Numbered from the stretch's first letter, positions 9,090 through 22,900 are shown. The stretch is 64,000 nt of DNA from Pleurodeles waltl (GCF_031143425.1 NC_090437.1:1177292863-1177356862), one strand, 5' to 3'. The notes: a model not told the origin generated them from the sequence alone. A program made the numbers and translations.

Positions 9090-12000
9090 TAGGCGAGGGG
9101 TATAGCCCGACCCGCCTCACGGGGCCGCGGCGGTGAGTGGTGCCTGAATCACGGTGCACAAAACCCCTCCACCCCGCCGGGAGTCAGATGTAAGCGGGGC
9201 GGGCGGGCAACCAAGGTGGTGGCAGCAGCCCGTGCCGGATCCGGGTCTCAAGGTGAGACAGATGGGGGCGGGCCCCTGTCTGCTTACTGTGAAAGGGATG
9301 GCCATCCACCACACTGGAGTGGAGCAGGGGCCCCCACCCTGTAGAAATAGCACCGGCTGCATGGTGCAGGGGGGTGGGTGACATTACCCAGTCTGCTCCC
9401 GAGAGGGACCAGCAGCCCTCTCAGCAAATTGACCATGAGGCAATCACTGGCAGGGGCCCAGATTTGGATGCAGTGCCCTGAAGCCTAGTGCTGGAGTATA
9501 GGCTGAGACAACACGCAACACTTGGGACCACAAAGGAGAGAGAAGAGGTGAACGGTGGGGCCGGACCTCTTCTCAATGACAGCACCACAGATCCACGAAG
9601 GCAATAACACCTGCCCAAGCTACCATTACAGTGCAAAACTGAGAGTACCCTGACCATTGCTAGAAGAAGATAGGCAAGGAGTGGGTACGCTGGTCTGCCC
9701 CCAGTGCCCAGTGGGAACATGACCAGTGAGCCAGGCTGGGGCATGGGACTGCCTCTCAAAAGCGAGAGTAAGAGACCCATGCTCATATGGGAAGAGGGGG
9801 CCAGACAGGAGCTCATCCTGGCTGTAGAAGGAACACCGAGCTCCCCTGCCAGCAGAAAGTGCGAATCCATCTTTACACACACCCAGAAGAAGGGATTGAG
9901 GTTCCTGGGCTTCCAGAGGGGTGGCTACAAACAGTCAATGTTCTCTGGAATGGGTACTGAGATGCTTACATAACTGTAGATAAGAAACACTGAGTGGCAT
10001 TTGCAATGCATGGGATCTCCATGGTGGTGGGCATGTGACTCAGAGTGACATAGCGACAGAACAGAGATCCCAGAGCAGAGGTCCCCCATGTGTGTAGATG
10101 CTGAAACACCAAATGGTCTAAATCACGCTGGGTTCCATCCGCTACAGCAAGCGTCCCAATACAGACACAGACTCTGACACCTGCAACACCATGACAGGCG
10201 GTAGGGGTGCAAATACAGGTCACCAGCTTAAACTTGACAGATTTATCCACCAAAAGAGGCAGCTGGGACCCAAATACCAGAAGAACAGAAAGCCAAGACG
10301 AGGGCCATGACCCCAGAGGACAAAGCCATTTAATTGAAAGACATCATAACAGCAATACAGGGAGTGTGGGGAGCCTTTGAATCCAAGATCGACTCAGTCA
10401 TATCAGAGGTGGCGCTGATAAGGGTGGATTTCCACAACCTCAGAGCCAGCGTGAAGGAAGCAGATGGTTCCTTAAAGGTGATCAAAGATGACTTGGCTTC
10501 ACTCAAGGCGTAAGTACTCAGGGCCACTACGGCATCACCGGAAGCTAAGGTTGAGGACCCCGCTGCAATAATATTAGGATAATTGGGGTACTCAAGAAAA
10601 CCAAAAGAGCGGTAGTAGACCGATTAGTGTAAGATTTGATCCTTAAACATTTGCTCAGCAAGGGCTCTTTAATTATTTCTCATTAGATCAAGCACACCGC
10701 ACCCTGGGTGCGCCCTTCAAACCAGGTGCCCCCCCACACCCCATTATTGCAAGGATTTTCAACCACAGAGACCATGACATAATCCTTTAGACAGCAAGAT
10801 GTGCTCCCTCCTACACATAGATAATGCACGCATGGCACTCTTTCCTGACTTTACAATCCAACTGCAGAAATGACACCGCAGCTTCCTGAAGGTCAAATGA
10901 GCCCTAAAGGAACGGGAACTCAAATATTCAATGCTCTATCCTGCACAGCTCCAAGCGATTGCCCAGGACACAACCCATTACTTCCCCTCCCCAGAGGACA
11001 CATGGGACTGGCTGGAGGGCTGGCAAAAAGTCAGCAATCAGGGGTGCCGAGGGTGACGGATAAAGCAGCAACGAGAAGATAGAAGTTCAAGTCTGTGGGC
11101 CCAGCTAGGTATGGAACGCCGTGAAAATCCCACTTCACTGAATGGAAAAACCCAGCAAGAGACGACCCGGGAACAAAATTCCGACTGCATGGCATTTATA
11201 GACTGGAGCCGTTGCTAAAATATCATGGTCTGAGAAAGACGAGGTGTCCCCTTCTGGTCAGCGGCATAGATGTGTCCCAACAGCAGCAGACTGGAAGCCG
11301 CATCTTATAACAGAGAGTACCTTGGTAACACCGCCTAATTTAGGGGACTGGGGGTGAATAACAGAGTTTGTGGGCCACTCCCCCGTTTATTCCAGTATTT
11401 AGTTATGATTTAATGGGCGATAGGGACTCTGCATTTTTGGAGAGCCAGGAAGTTCAGGGCCCGTTCAGCAGGGAGGCAGGTAGGGGAGTTCATTTGGTTG
11501 GGAATTGTTATTGGTTTATTGCAGTTGTTATCTTTCAGACAAGTCAGTACAATGGACAGGGTGTAGAGAAGAGGTAAAAGTACCTGACACACTCCAGGGC
11601 CCTGGCGGCTCATACACTCAGATGTAGCAACACACATTGGGGCTTACACTCCTCAAACCAAACCACATGGTGACACGAACACTGCGTGTTCTCTCCTGAA
11701 GTGTTAACGGTCTTTGGGACAAAATCAAAAGAGGGATAGTCCTCCAGTACCTCAAATGACATTCCCCAGATGTGGCGCTCCTACATAAAACCCACCTTCT
11801 GGGAATAACTATCGGGCGCAAGATAGATGGGGATACAGAATGATGGTACATGCAGGCTACACTGCTGCCTCCAGGGGAACAGGCATCCTGGTAAAAAAGT
11901 CTCTCCCCCGAGACGTTGGGCACACTTGATCAGACAATCAGGGTAGATACGCTGCCCTCTCTGGGACCTGGGAGTGAGCAGTAATCAACAACCTAGCGTT

Positions 12001-12675
12001 ATATATTCCACCAGAGCTCCACGAGGGTACACTCTCTGTATTGAAAACACTAGCACTGGGACTCCCTCAGGGAGAACTTATAGTGGAAAGAGACATTACC
12101 GCCACCCTAAATGACGGTAATGAGCAGCAACCCCCCAGACAGGCAGCCCCCTCTAAGCAACCATAGGCTGACTTTCTGGCCATGCAGGGCCACATAGACG
12201 TGTTGCGAATTTGCCATCCAAATGAGCTTCAATTTACATTCTGCTCCGTGGCTAATAGCAGTCTCTCCCGTATAGACTACCTACTCATGCCAGCCCAGCA
12301 AATGGCGTGAGTACCAAAGGCCTTCCACTGGGCACGAGGAATATCAGACTATTGCCCTCTATCGATGGTCTATGGCCCTCACCAGTCCAAAAGTCAGAGG
12401 CAGATGGTAATAAGTCCATTGGACCTTAAAGTGCCAAGAGTTAAAATGGCTCTGTTGACGGCAACTAAGCACTATTTTGAAGAAAATGCCCATTCCGTAG
12501 CTTCAGCCAAATGATGTGCGAAGCATATAAAACAGTGATCAAAGGAGTAGGACTTTCTGAGATGCTAGACCAAAAAAGAGAAAAATGGGCATAAGCAGAA
12601 ACCCTGGAGTGGGAGATCGTTACATTAGAAGTAATCCCGCCTGATCAACAGGAGGCTGACATGACCCATAAGCTA
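9090..12675 (+). pseudogene. L1-type non-LTR retrotransposon, 5' half (5'UTR, ORF1, endonuclease)
   Basis: A GC-rich leader (9100-9400) is followed by ORF1 remnants. These are a coiled-coil-like stretch at 10330-10530 (IQGVWGAFESKIDSV) and then RNA-binding and C-terminal parts at 10680-11060 in which the L1 ORF1 pattern survives across frames (LFPDFTIQLQK; YPAQLQ). From about 11640 to 12420 comes the ORF2 endonuclease, with a GYTAASRGTGILV stretch and the late SRIDYLLM motif. Stops and shifts are frequent. L1 homology stops at about 12675, in the linker before the reverse transcriptase, where the orientation of L1 coding flips. Confidence 0.7.
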
Positions 12676-12679
12676 ATGC

Positions 12680-15060
12680 TCAAACTCAGCGTAGTGCGTG
12701 TTGCATTTGTAGGGAGTGGAAGCATTCCGAAGGAGCTAGTTCATACTCCTCTTGTAGTTCACCAAAGGTCTTGATGGCAGTGCGTGGCCAAAGGTCACCG
12801 ATCCTTGATATGCCAATAAAATCCCACTTAGCGAACCCTGGGAGATCTCCCAGAGTGCCCAGTGTCTCAGAGTCCCAGAGCGGGGAGGCTTGGGTCAGGC
12901 TTCCGCTCCAACCCAGAGTTCTGTGTGTGGTGTGCCAGTACTTAATGGTCACTGACATGGTATGAGCTTGTGTGGCAATCGGGGGAGGAATATAGGGCCG
13001 CAGGTAACCCCAGGTTGGGGCAGCTTCCCGTCCATTTGTTAGGTGAGTTCATCTTGTGGTGTGTGCATCCAACAGTTGATCAATGTCAACTGTGCGGCAC
13101 AATAGTATTCCTTTGTGCTGGGGAGGGTGATCCCCGTTCTATACAAGGGCCCATAAATTCGCTATCTACCCCTCTATAGTAGTGCAGGGGGACCTTATAT
13201 GGGTGTTGTGGAGGACATTCAAGAAGTGTGGCAATGCCATCATTTTAAAGAGGGCAGCTCTTCCCAGTGCTGATAGTGGCAATGTTCTCCAGTGTTGTAT
13301 ATCTAGATTAAGTCACTCCAGGAGGGGGAACAAGTTGTGAGTGAAGTAGCTAGTGGGATCATTTGTTACATGTATGCCCAGGGCTCGAAAAATCTATTCG
13401 ACCACTCGATATGGCGAGATTTATTTTTTTAAGTTGAGCTATTTTTAGATCCTACTCACCCTTTCTGGTGAGCCGACAAAGAACAGGTGTTGTGTGCAGT
13501 CAGAAACTGAATAAGCAGTTAAGATGCCTTTAAATCTTATTCTTTCCTATTTGCTCTGTGTTCAGAGACAGAGGTCAAAAGTCAGCTTGTCTTCTTACAA
13601 TGCAAATACTTTTCCTTGTGACTGCAGAATTCCAGGATTTTGTAAGGTGAACTGTCCGACCTAAATGAAATGAAAGGCTGTTGGTATCAGGTTTTTCCTA
13701 TCTCACAACATTTATATAACTAAGTCAAATTTACAAACATTTCAAAATATATGTCAGTAGCTGTGAAAGACCATTTTTTGTACTTCTATGTGATGAAAAA
13801 AATATTTTAGTAAGATGAAAAAAGGCAGAACAGTCTACATGGTGATGTGCAAATGATAAATGTTTTCTGAACCCAGTTTTCACAGATTATTGTTAATACA
13901 TTATATAGTTTTATCAGTAAAGATGCAAATTAGTGGGAAGGTTTTTGGACATTTCTAGAAATTTACTGCCTGTAAATGACAGTGTGCTACCACATCATGC
14001 TTTAGTAATATATTTATTAAAAGTGAGTTTTTGCATGGACCATGTGCACCCTATATGTTGGCAAAATTTATTATACATGAGCAAACGTTTAGTGTATTTA
14101 ATCAAACAAAAGAGGATTTTTTTTACAGCAGAAATGCTGAACTCCCATATTTGAAGGTTCACTCATATGTGAGAATAAAGAAAAAGGTGCTGTAAAATAC
14201 AATATTTGCCTAGGATCGCACAATTTGAGACCCGTGTCCGGGTCAAGTACATTACAGTTAGGTCAATTAGATTATTCAAGATACTCGACCTGCTGGCCTA
14301 GTAACATTTTAATGATTTTTCGAGGCCTGATGCCGAAGTATTTAAAGCTGTCAGTTTTGGTTTTGACAGGGCACCCCCTGGGTAGGAGGGAGTATTCCAT
14401 TTGATGATATAGAGTAACAACTTCGTCCAGTTGATTGCATACCCCAAATACTGCCCGAATAGGGTTGTTATATGCATTAAGCAATCCAGGGAGGCAGAAG
14501 GCTTCATGATGTACAGTTGTATATCATCTGCGTACAATGTTATTCTATCCTCCCAATTGCCGTCCCAGGCGATCCCTGTAACTAGGGGGACCATCTGCAC
14601 CCACATCGCTAGCACCTCGAGGGCCAAAGTGGGCAACCTTGCCATCTTCCCAGTCGAAGGGTGAACGTCTTTGACTGTGCTTCATTCATCACTACTTGAG
14701 CTTGTGGGGAGGAATAGAGGAGTCGCACCCATGATCTAAAATGGGGGGCCAAAGTGCATTTGTTCCAATACTGTGAATAGACATGGCCATTCAACAGTGT
14801 CGAAGGCCATTCAGGCATCCAGGGAAAGAATTGTGGAATAATCATGAAGAGATTCAGCCTGGGCTAGTATGCCATGTACTCTCCTGAGATTGAAGGCTGT
14901 GCTCCGTCGCAGCATAAATCTGGACTGGTCGGGGTGAATCAGTGTGGATATGATGGACAAGGCTGGAAGCCAATATCTTGCCCAATATCTTAACCTCAAC
15001 ATAATGCATGCATTGCGCCACTTTGTAAATATGGTGTGCGTAAAAAGCCACTTTAGCACC
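12680..15060 (-). pseudogene. L1-type retrotransposon, 3' half in opposite orientation (reverse transcriptase and C-terminus)
   Basis: On the minus strand, reverse-transcriptase motifs run from about 15060 to 14335. They include the box with SLDAW (LDA), the LYSSPQAQV...GCPL block and the catalytic-site region LYADDIQLYI at about 14550. Homology resumes at 13373 (WRTLPLSALGRAALFKM) and continues to the C-terminal region ending FGELQEEY...LQMQHALR at about 12690. The gap is an inserted element at 13379-14329. The catalytic YADD is intact in the text, but several stops disrupt the frame. Confidence 0.75.
13379..14329. mobile_element. 951-bp hAT-like non-autonomous element inserted in the L1 ORF2
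   Basis: The left end reads CAGGGCTCGAAAAATC and the right end, read inward, CAGGCCTCGAAAAATC: inverted repeats with one mismatch in 16. Both sides carry ATGCC (13374-13378 and 14330-14334), a 5-bp target duplication. Removing the element and one ATGCC restores the L1 reading frame. CAGGG-type ends fit the hAT superfamily, some families of which duplicate 5 bp. The interior is AT-rich and has no transposase frame that I can see. Confidence 0.75.
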
Positions 15061-15239
15061 GCCTTAGCTTAAACAAATGATGCTACGGTGGCACTAGGGC
15101 CTCTTAAATCAGGCCCTTTGTTCTGCAGGCCTCACTTGGTTCTGTATTTAAGCCCATGCTCCACTGTTGTCTGCCTGGACTTGTGACTTTGTCAGAGTCC
15201 GATGCAACCAGATGGCCACAGCTGGCTCTGTGCTTTAAG
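15061..15239. other. Unclassified
   Basis: Short segment between the L1 and the next repeat fragment, with no recognisable content. Confidence 0.25.
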
Positions 15240-15573
15240 GCACTATTTTCACTTAAATGTTTAAAATTGTATACTGTTTCTCCTGATTGGGTATTTTTGT
15301 TTTGGTCTCAAGTAATTATTACATTTTACGATTTTTTTCTAAATTGGGGTGCAATTTTCCTTTTGTTGCATTTTCAGGTTATCATTGTTTCAAGTGCGGC
15401 ATAAATACTTTACACATAGCCTCTAAGTTAAACCTGACTGCTTTGTATCAAGCTGCCAGAGGGTTAAGCACACGTTAATTTGGGGTTGCTTGTGACTTCA
15501 CCCTAACAAGAATTGTGGTTGCTGCTTGAGTAAGGTTTCACCCATTTCAACTAGTAACCCAATTTCCTACAGC
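15240..15573 (-). mobile_element. 5'-end fragment of a TG...CA 2-kb family relative
   Basis: It aligns in the same orientation with about 56860-57110, for example ATAAATACTTTACACAT and CCAGAGGGTTAA, ending in CCCAATTTCCTACA. Confidence 0.55.
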
Positions 15574-16140
15574 CAACCAGACAAATTTTTATTGCTGGTT
15601 GCTCTGAGAAGATTAAGGTACATAGAAGGATGGTGATGGGGATGTATTGTCTTTCCATCCAGAAATATAATTTGGTCAGCGCATGTTGTTGCCAGTCACA
15701 AGTGCCCAAATGGCCTTGGTCAGGAATGTACAAATCTCCCACACTCTCTTACCATTATATTATGTCTTTCATACTAGTGGAAGGACAATCAAGACAAACA
15801 TACAATGTGCAGCAAATACTCACATGTATCTTTGTTTCTCACAGGAATTTTCTGTCTACAATACACAACAGTTAAGAAAACATTAGACATGCCATACATT
15901 GTTTGGTAAGGAACTCCTCTTATGCAGAAAATAGTGATGTACAGCAAACAGTGAGGCTTTGCACACACATGTAATGGTGAAGGATCTCAGTAACGACTGG
16001 TACTACCATCTTTACCCTGCATTTTCCAGGATCCCAGAGAAAAGGAAAATAAGAACGCAATCATTTACTTATAGTCGACCTTTCTAAGGCCAGGATATTT
16101 GCTTTTATGGAAAATGTAGTATTTATTTGCAAACACAAAG
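15574..16140. other. Unclassified
   Basis: No coding signature or terminal repeat seen. Confidence 0.25.
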
Positions 16141-16149
16141 TATATGTTG

Positions 16150-17345
16150 GATTTGGTTCAGGTTCACCTCCAGACTTTGTTCCTTCATTTTTCCTGTATT
16201 CTAAGCCCATCTTCATTGGTTTTTAGGACTCTGTGCACTTTATCACTGCTAACCAGTGCTAATTTGCTTGTGCTCTCTCCTTTAAACATGGTAAAATTAG
16301 CTATCCAATTGGCACATTAAATTGACCCACTAAAGTGGTACTACATGTACCGAAAGCCTGTAAATTAAATGTCACTAGTGGGCCCACCACACTTATTGTG
16401 CTATGCACTTAAGTAGCCCTTTTACACATGTCTCAAGCCTACCATTGCAGCCTGAATGCAATTTTAAATTGCCAACTCGATTTGTCAAAATAATCCCTTT
16501 GCTGAGCCTTAAAGTCCTGTTTTATTACATATCTGGCATAGAAAAGGGGTCATTGCTATTAAAGGTTGGACATGTACATTTAAGTTTTAGAAATCCTGGT
16601 ACTGAAAAACTCCTAAATTCATTTTTCACCACAGTGAGGCTGACCTCTCACATAAAATAGCATTGGGTTGCCTTATTACATTTATTAAGAGCTAACGTTT
16701 GATTGGGAACAGGTGAACATTTTTCTTTGCTATTTAAGAAATTGTTATTTAAGCCCCTCTTTAATGGTAAAGTCGGATTTTAAGTTACAATTTTGAAATG
16801 CCACTTTTAGAAGCTGGCATTTTCCTGCCCTATCTGATGCCTGCAGCCAAATTCTGAGTCACATGACTGGGTGTAGTTGTCAGTTGGGCTTTGTTTGTTC
16901 CTTTCAGATAGCCACACAATAGAGGGATAAGGTGTGCCTGGATGGACCATCACTGGCAGGATGGCGGAGAAGAGCTGGGCACATCTCCACTTGCAAATTA
17001 ATAGGCTAGGGGCTGCCTTCATACAAAGGACTTGTCACAACACCTTTGTTCATGTAGCCAGCCTGGACCCAGGGGAGGCAGGAAACTCTAAGCACTTCAA
17101 AGGAAACTCTCTAGAAACGTTCCCTACTTCAAAGAAGGCACCAGGTACAAATATAGGACCCTCAGTCCCACTCTTCAGTTCACTTTCTCGACCTGAAGAA
17201 AGATTTTCAGTGGTCTGCCTGTATCTATGGCCTTCTGTAAACATCAGAAGACTGCTTTGCTGCACCTGGAAGGAGTAATTTGCTGCTCAAGCCTACATAG
17301 CACTCTCAGGGGCCTGAACTGTGGCTTGAGCCCTTGGTAGACATG
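16150..17345 (-). mobile_element. Fragment of the TGTTAG...CTAACA family
   Basis: Reverse orientation copy of the 3' half of the family: TAGGACTCTGTGCACTTT, AACCAGTGCTAA, and the stretch around GGACATGTACATTT also found at 17400-17800 and 55180-55600. It lies in tandem with the next copy in the same orientation. Confidence 0.6.
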
Positions 17346-17369
17346 ATAGCCTTAGGGTGGTCTTCCCTC

Positions 17370-18745
17370 CAACATTTTACCTACTTCTCTCCATTTTCTG
17401 AACTCATTTTTGCTGGCTTTAGGACTCTGTGGACTTTACCATTGCTAACCAGTGCTAAGGTGCTTGTGCTGTCTCCCCTAAAACACGGTAATACTGGCTC
17501 ATACCTAATTAGCATATTTAATTTACTTATAAGTCCCTAGTAAAGTGCACCTCATGTGTCCAGGGCCTGTACATTAAATGCTACCATTTACTGATTGTGC
17601 CACCCACCTAAGCAGCCCCTTAACCATGCCTCGGGCCTGCCATTGCAGAGTACATTCATGCAGTTTTACACTGCCATTTCAACCTGGCAAGATAAACCTC
17701 TTGCCAGGCCTCAACCTTCCACTCCTGAGATAGGCCCTACGTGACCCACAGGGTAGAGTGCTATGTTTTTCAAAGGCAGGACATGTACTTTGAAGTTTTA
17801 CATTCCAACTTTGTTTTTCAATACTGCAAGGCCTATCTGTTCCATAGGATAACATTGGGATTGCCTTATTACATCTCAAAAGTGTAATTCATAATCAAGA
17901 AGAGATAAGTTTGTTAAGTGTGGTGTCTCTGGGCTTGCAATTTAAATCACAACTGGTGAAGTCAGATTTTAAATTGTAGTTCTTTAAATGCCAATTGTAG
18001 AAAGTTGGCATTTTCTTTAACCCTTTAGTGCCTACTGCCTGTCTCCAATACACGTCTGGGGTGGGGTGACAGCTGGGCTTGTGCAGTTCTTCTAGACAGT
18101 CACACACAAAGGGAGCTCAGTGTGACTAATAAGACATCAACATCCTGATGGGCCATCTAGGTAGGATGAGTGGGAGGGGCTGACTCACCTGAAAGGACAG
18201 TGTCCTGCCACAATCAAGGAGCTACATACTTCCATGTAGTGAGTCTGGAGCCAGGGCAGGAAGGGAAGGTTCTTAATGCACTTGGGTATAAGTATTGAAC
18301 CTCTGACACCACCAGCTCAGTACACTTCTGGACCTGTGGATACTCAGACACAAAGAAGGACTGCTGTGCTTCTATAAGGACTGCCACTTTGTTGAGCTGC
18401 TACTCTGCTGGACTCCTGCTTTGCTGAGGTGACCTGCTGCCTGCTGCCAACTTGCCTGGGAATGAGAAGTACTGGACCTGAATATCTCCAACCCAGGACC
18501 AAAGTGAATCTAAGGGCTTGTTAGATTGCCTCCTGTTTCGAAGTCTCAGGGACATCACAGACTTCCCTTCTATCTACAAACTGCACCTGTTGTGGCACAG
18601 GCACTCACCTGAAATGCAGATTGTCTGCAAGGGTGATAACTGTTCTCCTGACCTACTGAGACACCTTTCTGTGCTGCTGATTCATACCAGGAGTCCTGCA
18701 GGTGTCCCAAAAGGGAAATGGATTTGGAAGAAAGAGAAATAAAAC
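17370..18745 (-). mobile_element. Second, tandem fragment of the same family
   Basis: It starts with the same landmarks (TAGGACTCTGTGGACTTT, AACCAGTGCTAAGG) and extends further, to about 18745. The minus-strand open frames near 18570-18965 are not conserved and I do not call them genes. Confidence 0.55.
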
Positions 18746-18969
18746 ACCTCAATCCTTGCCACCAGATCCAGGCTTGTGTCCGGGTTTTCAGATAATGGAA
18801 GATTGTCAGCGTAACCTTTGGGGGGAACGGTTCTCTGAGATGCTTTTTTGAGATGGACAAAAAGAAGCAGAATATTAACACTGCTATGGGCCACAGGAAG
18901 ACTGCCAACACAAACAACATACATTGGAACATGCACTGATCACTTTTGTAATAAACACATCCCATCCGG

Positions 18970-19978
18970 TAATCTCAGTGCATTTACCTGGTAATCTCAG
19001 CAACTCTTGATAGCTCTCTCCTCTCTTGGATTAGTGTGTGAAAATTAAAGGAATCTGAATGTCCCAAAACTGTTTAGGTAGTTCACCAAGTCTCTTGTGT
19101 TGATCTGACACTTTCTAAATAATTGGCGTATTAATCCACTGCACAAACGAGTAATACATTACCATATAGTGAAATAACAAACATCGGTATTCTCAGTACA
19201 GGGTTGTGAAAAAACAACTTGCAGATACAGAAACCCATGAACAATCGGAAGTCTGTGATGCCACACTTCACACTCACAAAACAAATCTTGTCATGGCCCC
19301 TGGGCTAGTAATGTGAAATTATCCTTATCAAGGCCCCTGTGCATTAAAAAAGGCTTTCAAAGTAGACAAGCACAAAAGAAGGCTTGCATGAGTTAAGTGT
19401 CAAAGTCTGCACCAACATGAAACAAAAGATAAATCCCACAAAACAACTCCCATGCAGAGGGCTTCCACCTAGCTGACAGATAAAAGTTTCTGCTCAGCTG
19501 GATCTCAGTGAAGCTTCTGCTGAAGGGAAGTTAGGAGGTCAGCAGGTGGGGCTGGAGGGAATTTTTGTGCTCTGAAGGCCTTCCCAGCAAGACAGGTAAG
19601 ATAGGGAAGCAAAGTCATGCACGAGGCAAGAGTATTTCAAGCCCTCATGACTCATGCTTGAAAGCAAAAGGCAGTTGTTTCCTGAAGGCCTCAGGGGGGT
19701 GGGGTTGCCTGATAACCAGTAAACAACAAGTTTTTAAGGCACAAGGTACTTGACAAAACTTCATGGGATAAACAAAATAAAACAAACGCTGGTAGTAGCA
19801 AATATGTAAATACAGCCTTTGCACACAATGTAACAAGCACTGGCAAAATCATGTATCCACAGTTGTACAGTGAGATTACAGACAGCTTAGTGGCGCAATA
19901 CACACATGGTTAAACAACGTCCCTGACGATGCTGGTAGATTAGGCAGAGTTTTTGGGGTGGTGTTAGGGCCCTGACAG
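18970..19978 (-). repeat. Probable 3' LTR of the Ty3/gypsy element
   Basis: On the minus strand a purine-rich tract (TTTGGTGGGGGGGG, about 19983-19996) is followed by TGTCAGGGCCCTAAC, the usual polypurine tract plus LTR start. The outer boundary is uncertain, because no target duplication or second LTR is available for comparison. Confidence 0.4.
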
Positions 19979-22900
19979 ACCCCCCCCACCAAAGCTCATT
20001 AGAGGGGGCAGGGTTTGGTCAGATTATGGAGATGGAACAGGTGAAGAAGGCGGGGAGCATGGATGGCAGAAGCGGGATCCCAGGAATTGTCCTCAGGTCT
20101 TTAACCTTTCCAGAAGAGTAGGTAATGTAAGACCCCCCAGATGCATTTGGAATTCAGGACCATGGTGACTTCAAACTCCCAGTGGGTATTAACCTTGATC
20201 CGAGGCAGGGATAGCATAGGGCGTGTGGTAATGGAGTAGGGGCGGAGAAGGGAGACGTGAAAACTGGTTATATTTTCATATCATTGGGTGATATCAGTTG
20301 CATAGCCACAGGGTTTATTAATCTGGAAATTGTGAAAGGGCCAAGAAAGCGTGGATTTTGTTTTTTGGACCCTGTCTTTTGTAGATTCTTGGTGGATAAC
20401 CAGACCTGATCTTCTATCTGATATGTAGAGGCTGGTGTTCTAGGTTTATCTGAGAGCTTTTTAACTTGTGCCTGATAGCTTTTTAGACAGTGAGCATTGA
20501 GTTGAATGTTGTAAATTGTGGCATGATGTTTTTGGGACTGTCACTGTCACTGTTACTGAAGTGTCCACTACAGGGAGCATCCAAGGGTGGAGACCAAACA
20601 GGCAGTAGAAAGGAGATTTTCTGATAGCTGCAAGAATGCTATTATTATAAACAAACTCCATGAGAGGCAAGGTCTTATCTCACTCTGTGGACCAAATGGA
20701 GATCAGACATTTCAGAATCTGTTCTAATGATTAGTTGGTACATTCAGTCTGGCCGTCCATCTCTGGGTGATATGCAGAGGACAGACAAATGTCTATTCAT
20801 AATGAGGAACAGAAACTTCGCCGGAAGTGAGAGATAAATTAAGGCCCACAGTTGAACACTAATGACAAGTGTACATTATGTAATCGCAGGATATGCTGTA
20901 TGAACAGATCTGATAGTTCTCAGGCTGAAGGGAGTTTTTTCAGGGGTATAAAATAGCCCATTTTGGTCAGGTAATCTACCACTGCCCAAATAACAGAGTA
21001 TTCATTATAAGGTGGGAGATCCGTAATTAGATCCATGATAATGGGATGTCATGGAGTTGGTGGGATTGGCATAGGTTTCAGATGACCAGTAAGAGAAGTA
21101 TGCAGAGTTTTAGCTTGGATACAGGTAGGAGAGTTCTGGATTTAATCTTTGACATCTTGTGGAAAGGTAGACCACCAGAAATGTCGTTGACACAAGTCTA
21201 ATGTCTTTTTCTCCCCGAGATGACCAGCAAGAATGGAATCATGTCCCCAATGTAATACAGTGCTCGTAGGTCTTGTGAGGTAACAAAAAGTTGGTCTGTG
21301 TGATAAGATAACCCCATGTATTTGGTGATGCAGAGAGGGTAAGAACCAGTGTCTTTTGCTGCACATAGTTGAGTAAGAAACCTGTGGGAAGAACATATAG
21401 CTACAATTCTGTCGGGTGAGATGATAGGTCTAGCATCTTCAATGTTTTGGTCAGGTGAAGAAAAACCCCATCTTGAAAGAATATATGCCTTTAGTTGGGC
21501 ACTCCTTGGTCTGTTTTTGATGACGAAATCAAATTAATTGAAAAATAGTTGCCAGCAGAGATGTCGTGGAGTTAAGGTTTTAGTGGCTTGAAAAAATTGA
21601 AGGTTATGGTGATCGGTGTAAATGGTAACTGTGTGTCTTGCACTCAAAAGATGATGGTGCCATTCTTGAAATGCAAGCTTAATAGCTAAGATCTCTTGTT
21701 CTGCCACAGTGTAATTCAGTTCAGCTGGTAGCAGCTTCTTGGAGAAGAATGCTACCAGGTGAAATTGCCCAGACTCAGAATCTGAATGGGAGAGAACCCC
21801 ACCCACCGTTACCTGGAATGCGTCCTCTTCTACTAAGAATTGCTGGGATGGATCAGGTTGGCGGAGGATTGGGGCATCTGTAAAGGCCTTTTTAAGTGAC
21901 TGAAGCCTTTTTCTGTTTGAGAGTCCCAAAGAAAACAAAAACCTTGTTTCAGCAGGCGTGTGATTGGTGACACAACTGTAGAGAAGTGGGGGATAAAGAG
22001 CCTATAGAAATTAGCAAAGCCAGGAAAGCGATGGATTTCCTTGATTTATTGTGGGGCTTCCCAGTTTACAATGGCCTGTACCTTGGTTTTGTCCATAGCA
22101 ATCCCACCAGAAGAAATGAGATATCCCCAAAATTCAATAGTTCTGGGGTTAAACACACACTTCTCTAATTTCACAAATAAGTGGCTTTTGCGTAATTTCT
22201 GGCTGCTCGTACATGAGGGGAAAAGATCAAAATGCAATCAATGTAAACAATTGCACAGATATCAAGGAACTCTTGTAGCACCTTTTAGTAAAAAATTGGA
22301 AGGCAGCGGGAGCATTACATAGAGCAAAGGGCATCACTTTGTATTCAAACAGCCCAAATTTGGTCCGGAGCGCTGTGTTCCATTCCATTCACCTCTCTAA
22401 AACACGGATCAAGTAGTAGGCCCCCTCTGGTCATGTTTGATGAAGATGGTGGAGCTCTGTACTTGATCTAATAAGACTGGCATTAGTGGGAGAGAGTCGC
22501 ATTTTTTGATAGTTACCTTGTTAATTGCATGGTGATCTATGCAGGTGCGCAATTCACCATTCTTCTCAGGCACAAAAAACAAAGGCGACAATACTGGTGA
22601 CGTAGAGTGACGGATAAAACCTTTGTCCGATAAATCATCAAGATAAGTGCAGAGGTGTTGGGTTTCTGCCTCAGACAGAGCATATACTCTGCTATACAGA
22701 AATGTAGCTCCAGGGATCAAGTCAATATGGCAATCTTAAGATCTGTGTGATGGTAACTTGGTGACCTGTTGCTCACAGAAGACATCATGAAAATCCCGGT
22801 AGGGTCAAGGTACTGTTGGTAAGCCAGGGACAGAAGCAACAAGAGTGGACGCACAATGTAAGGGTTTTGCCAGTTTTGGTGGTTCCTGATAGCAGGAATG

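Noticed and set aside
12660..15060. Twin-priming as the explanation for the inverted L1
   Set aside because: The orientation is the opposite of the usual outcome: the 3' coding end, not the 5' end, lies at the inversion junction.
18570..18965. Minus-strand frame with a hydrophobic segment
   Set aside because: Lies across the edge of a repeat fragment and has no conserved counterpart; composition alone explains it.
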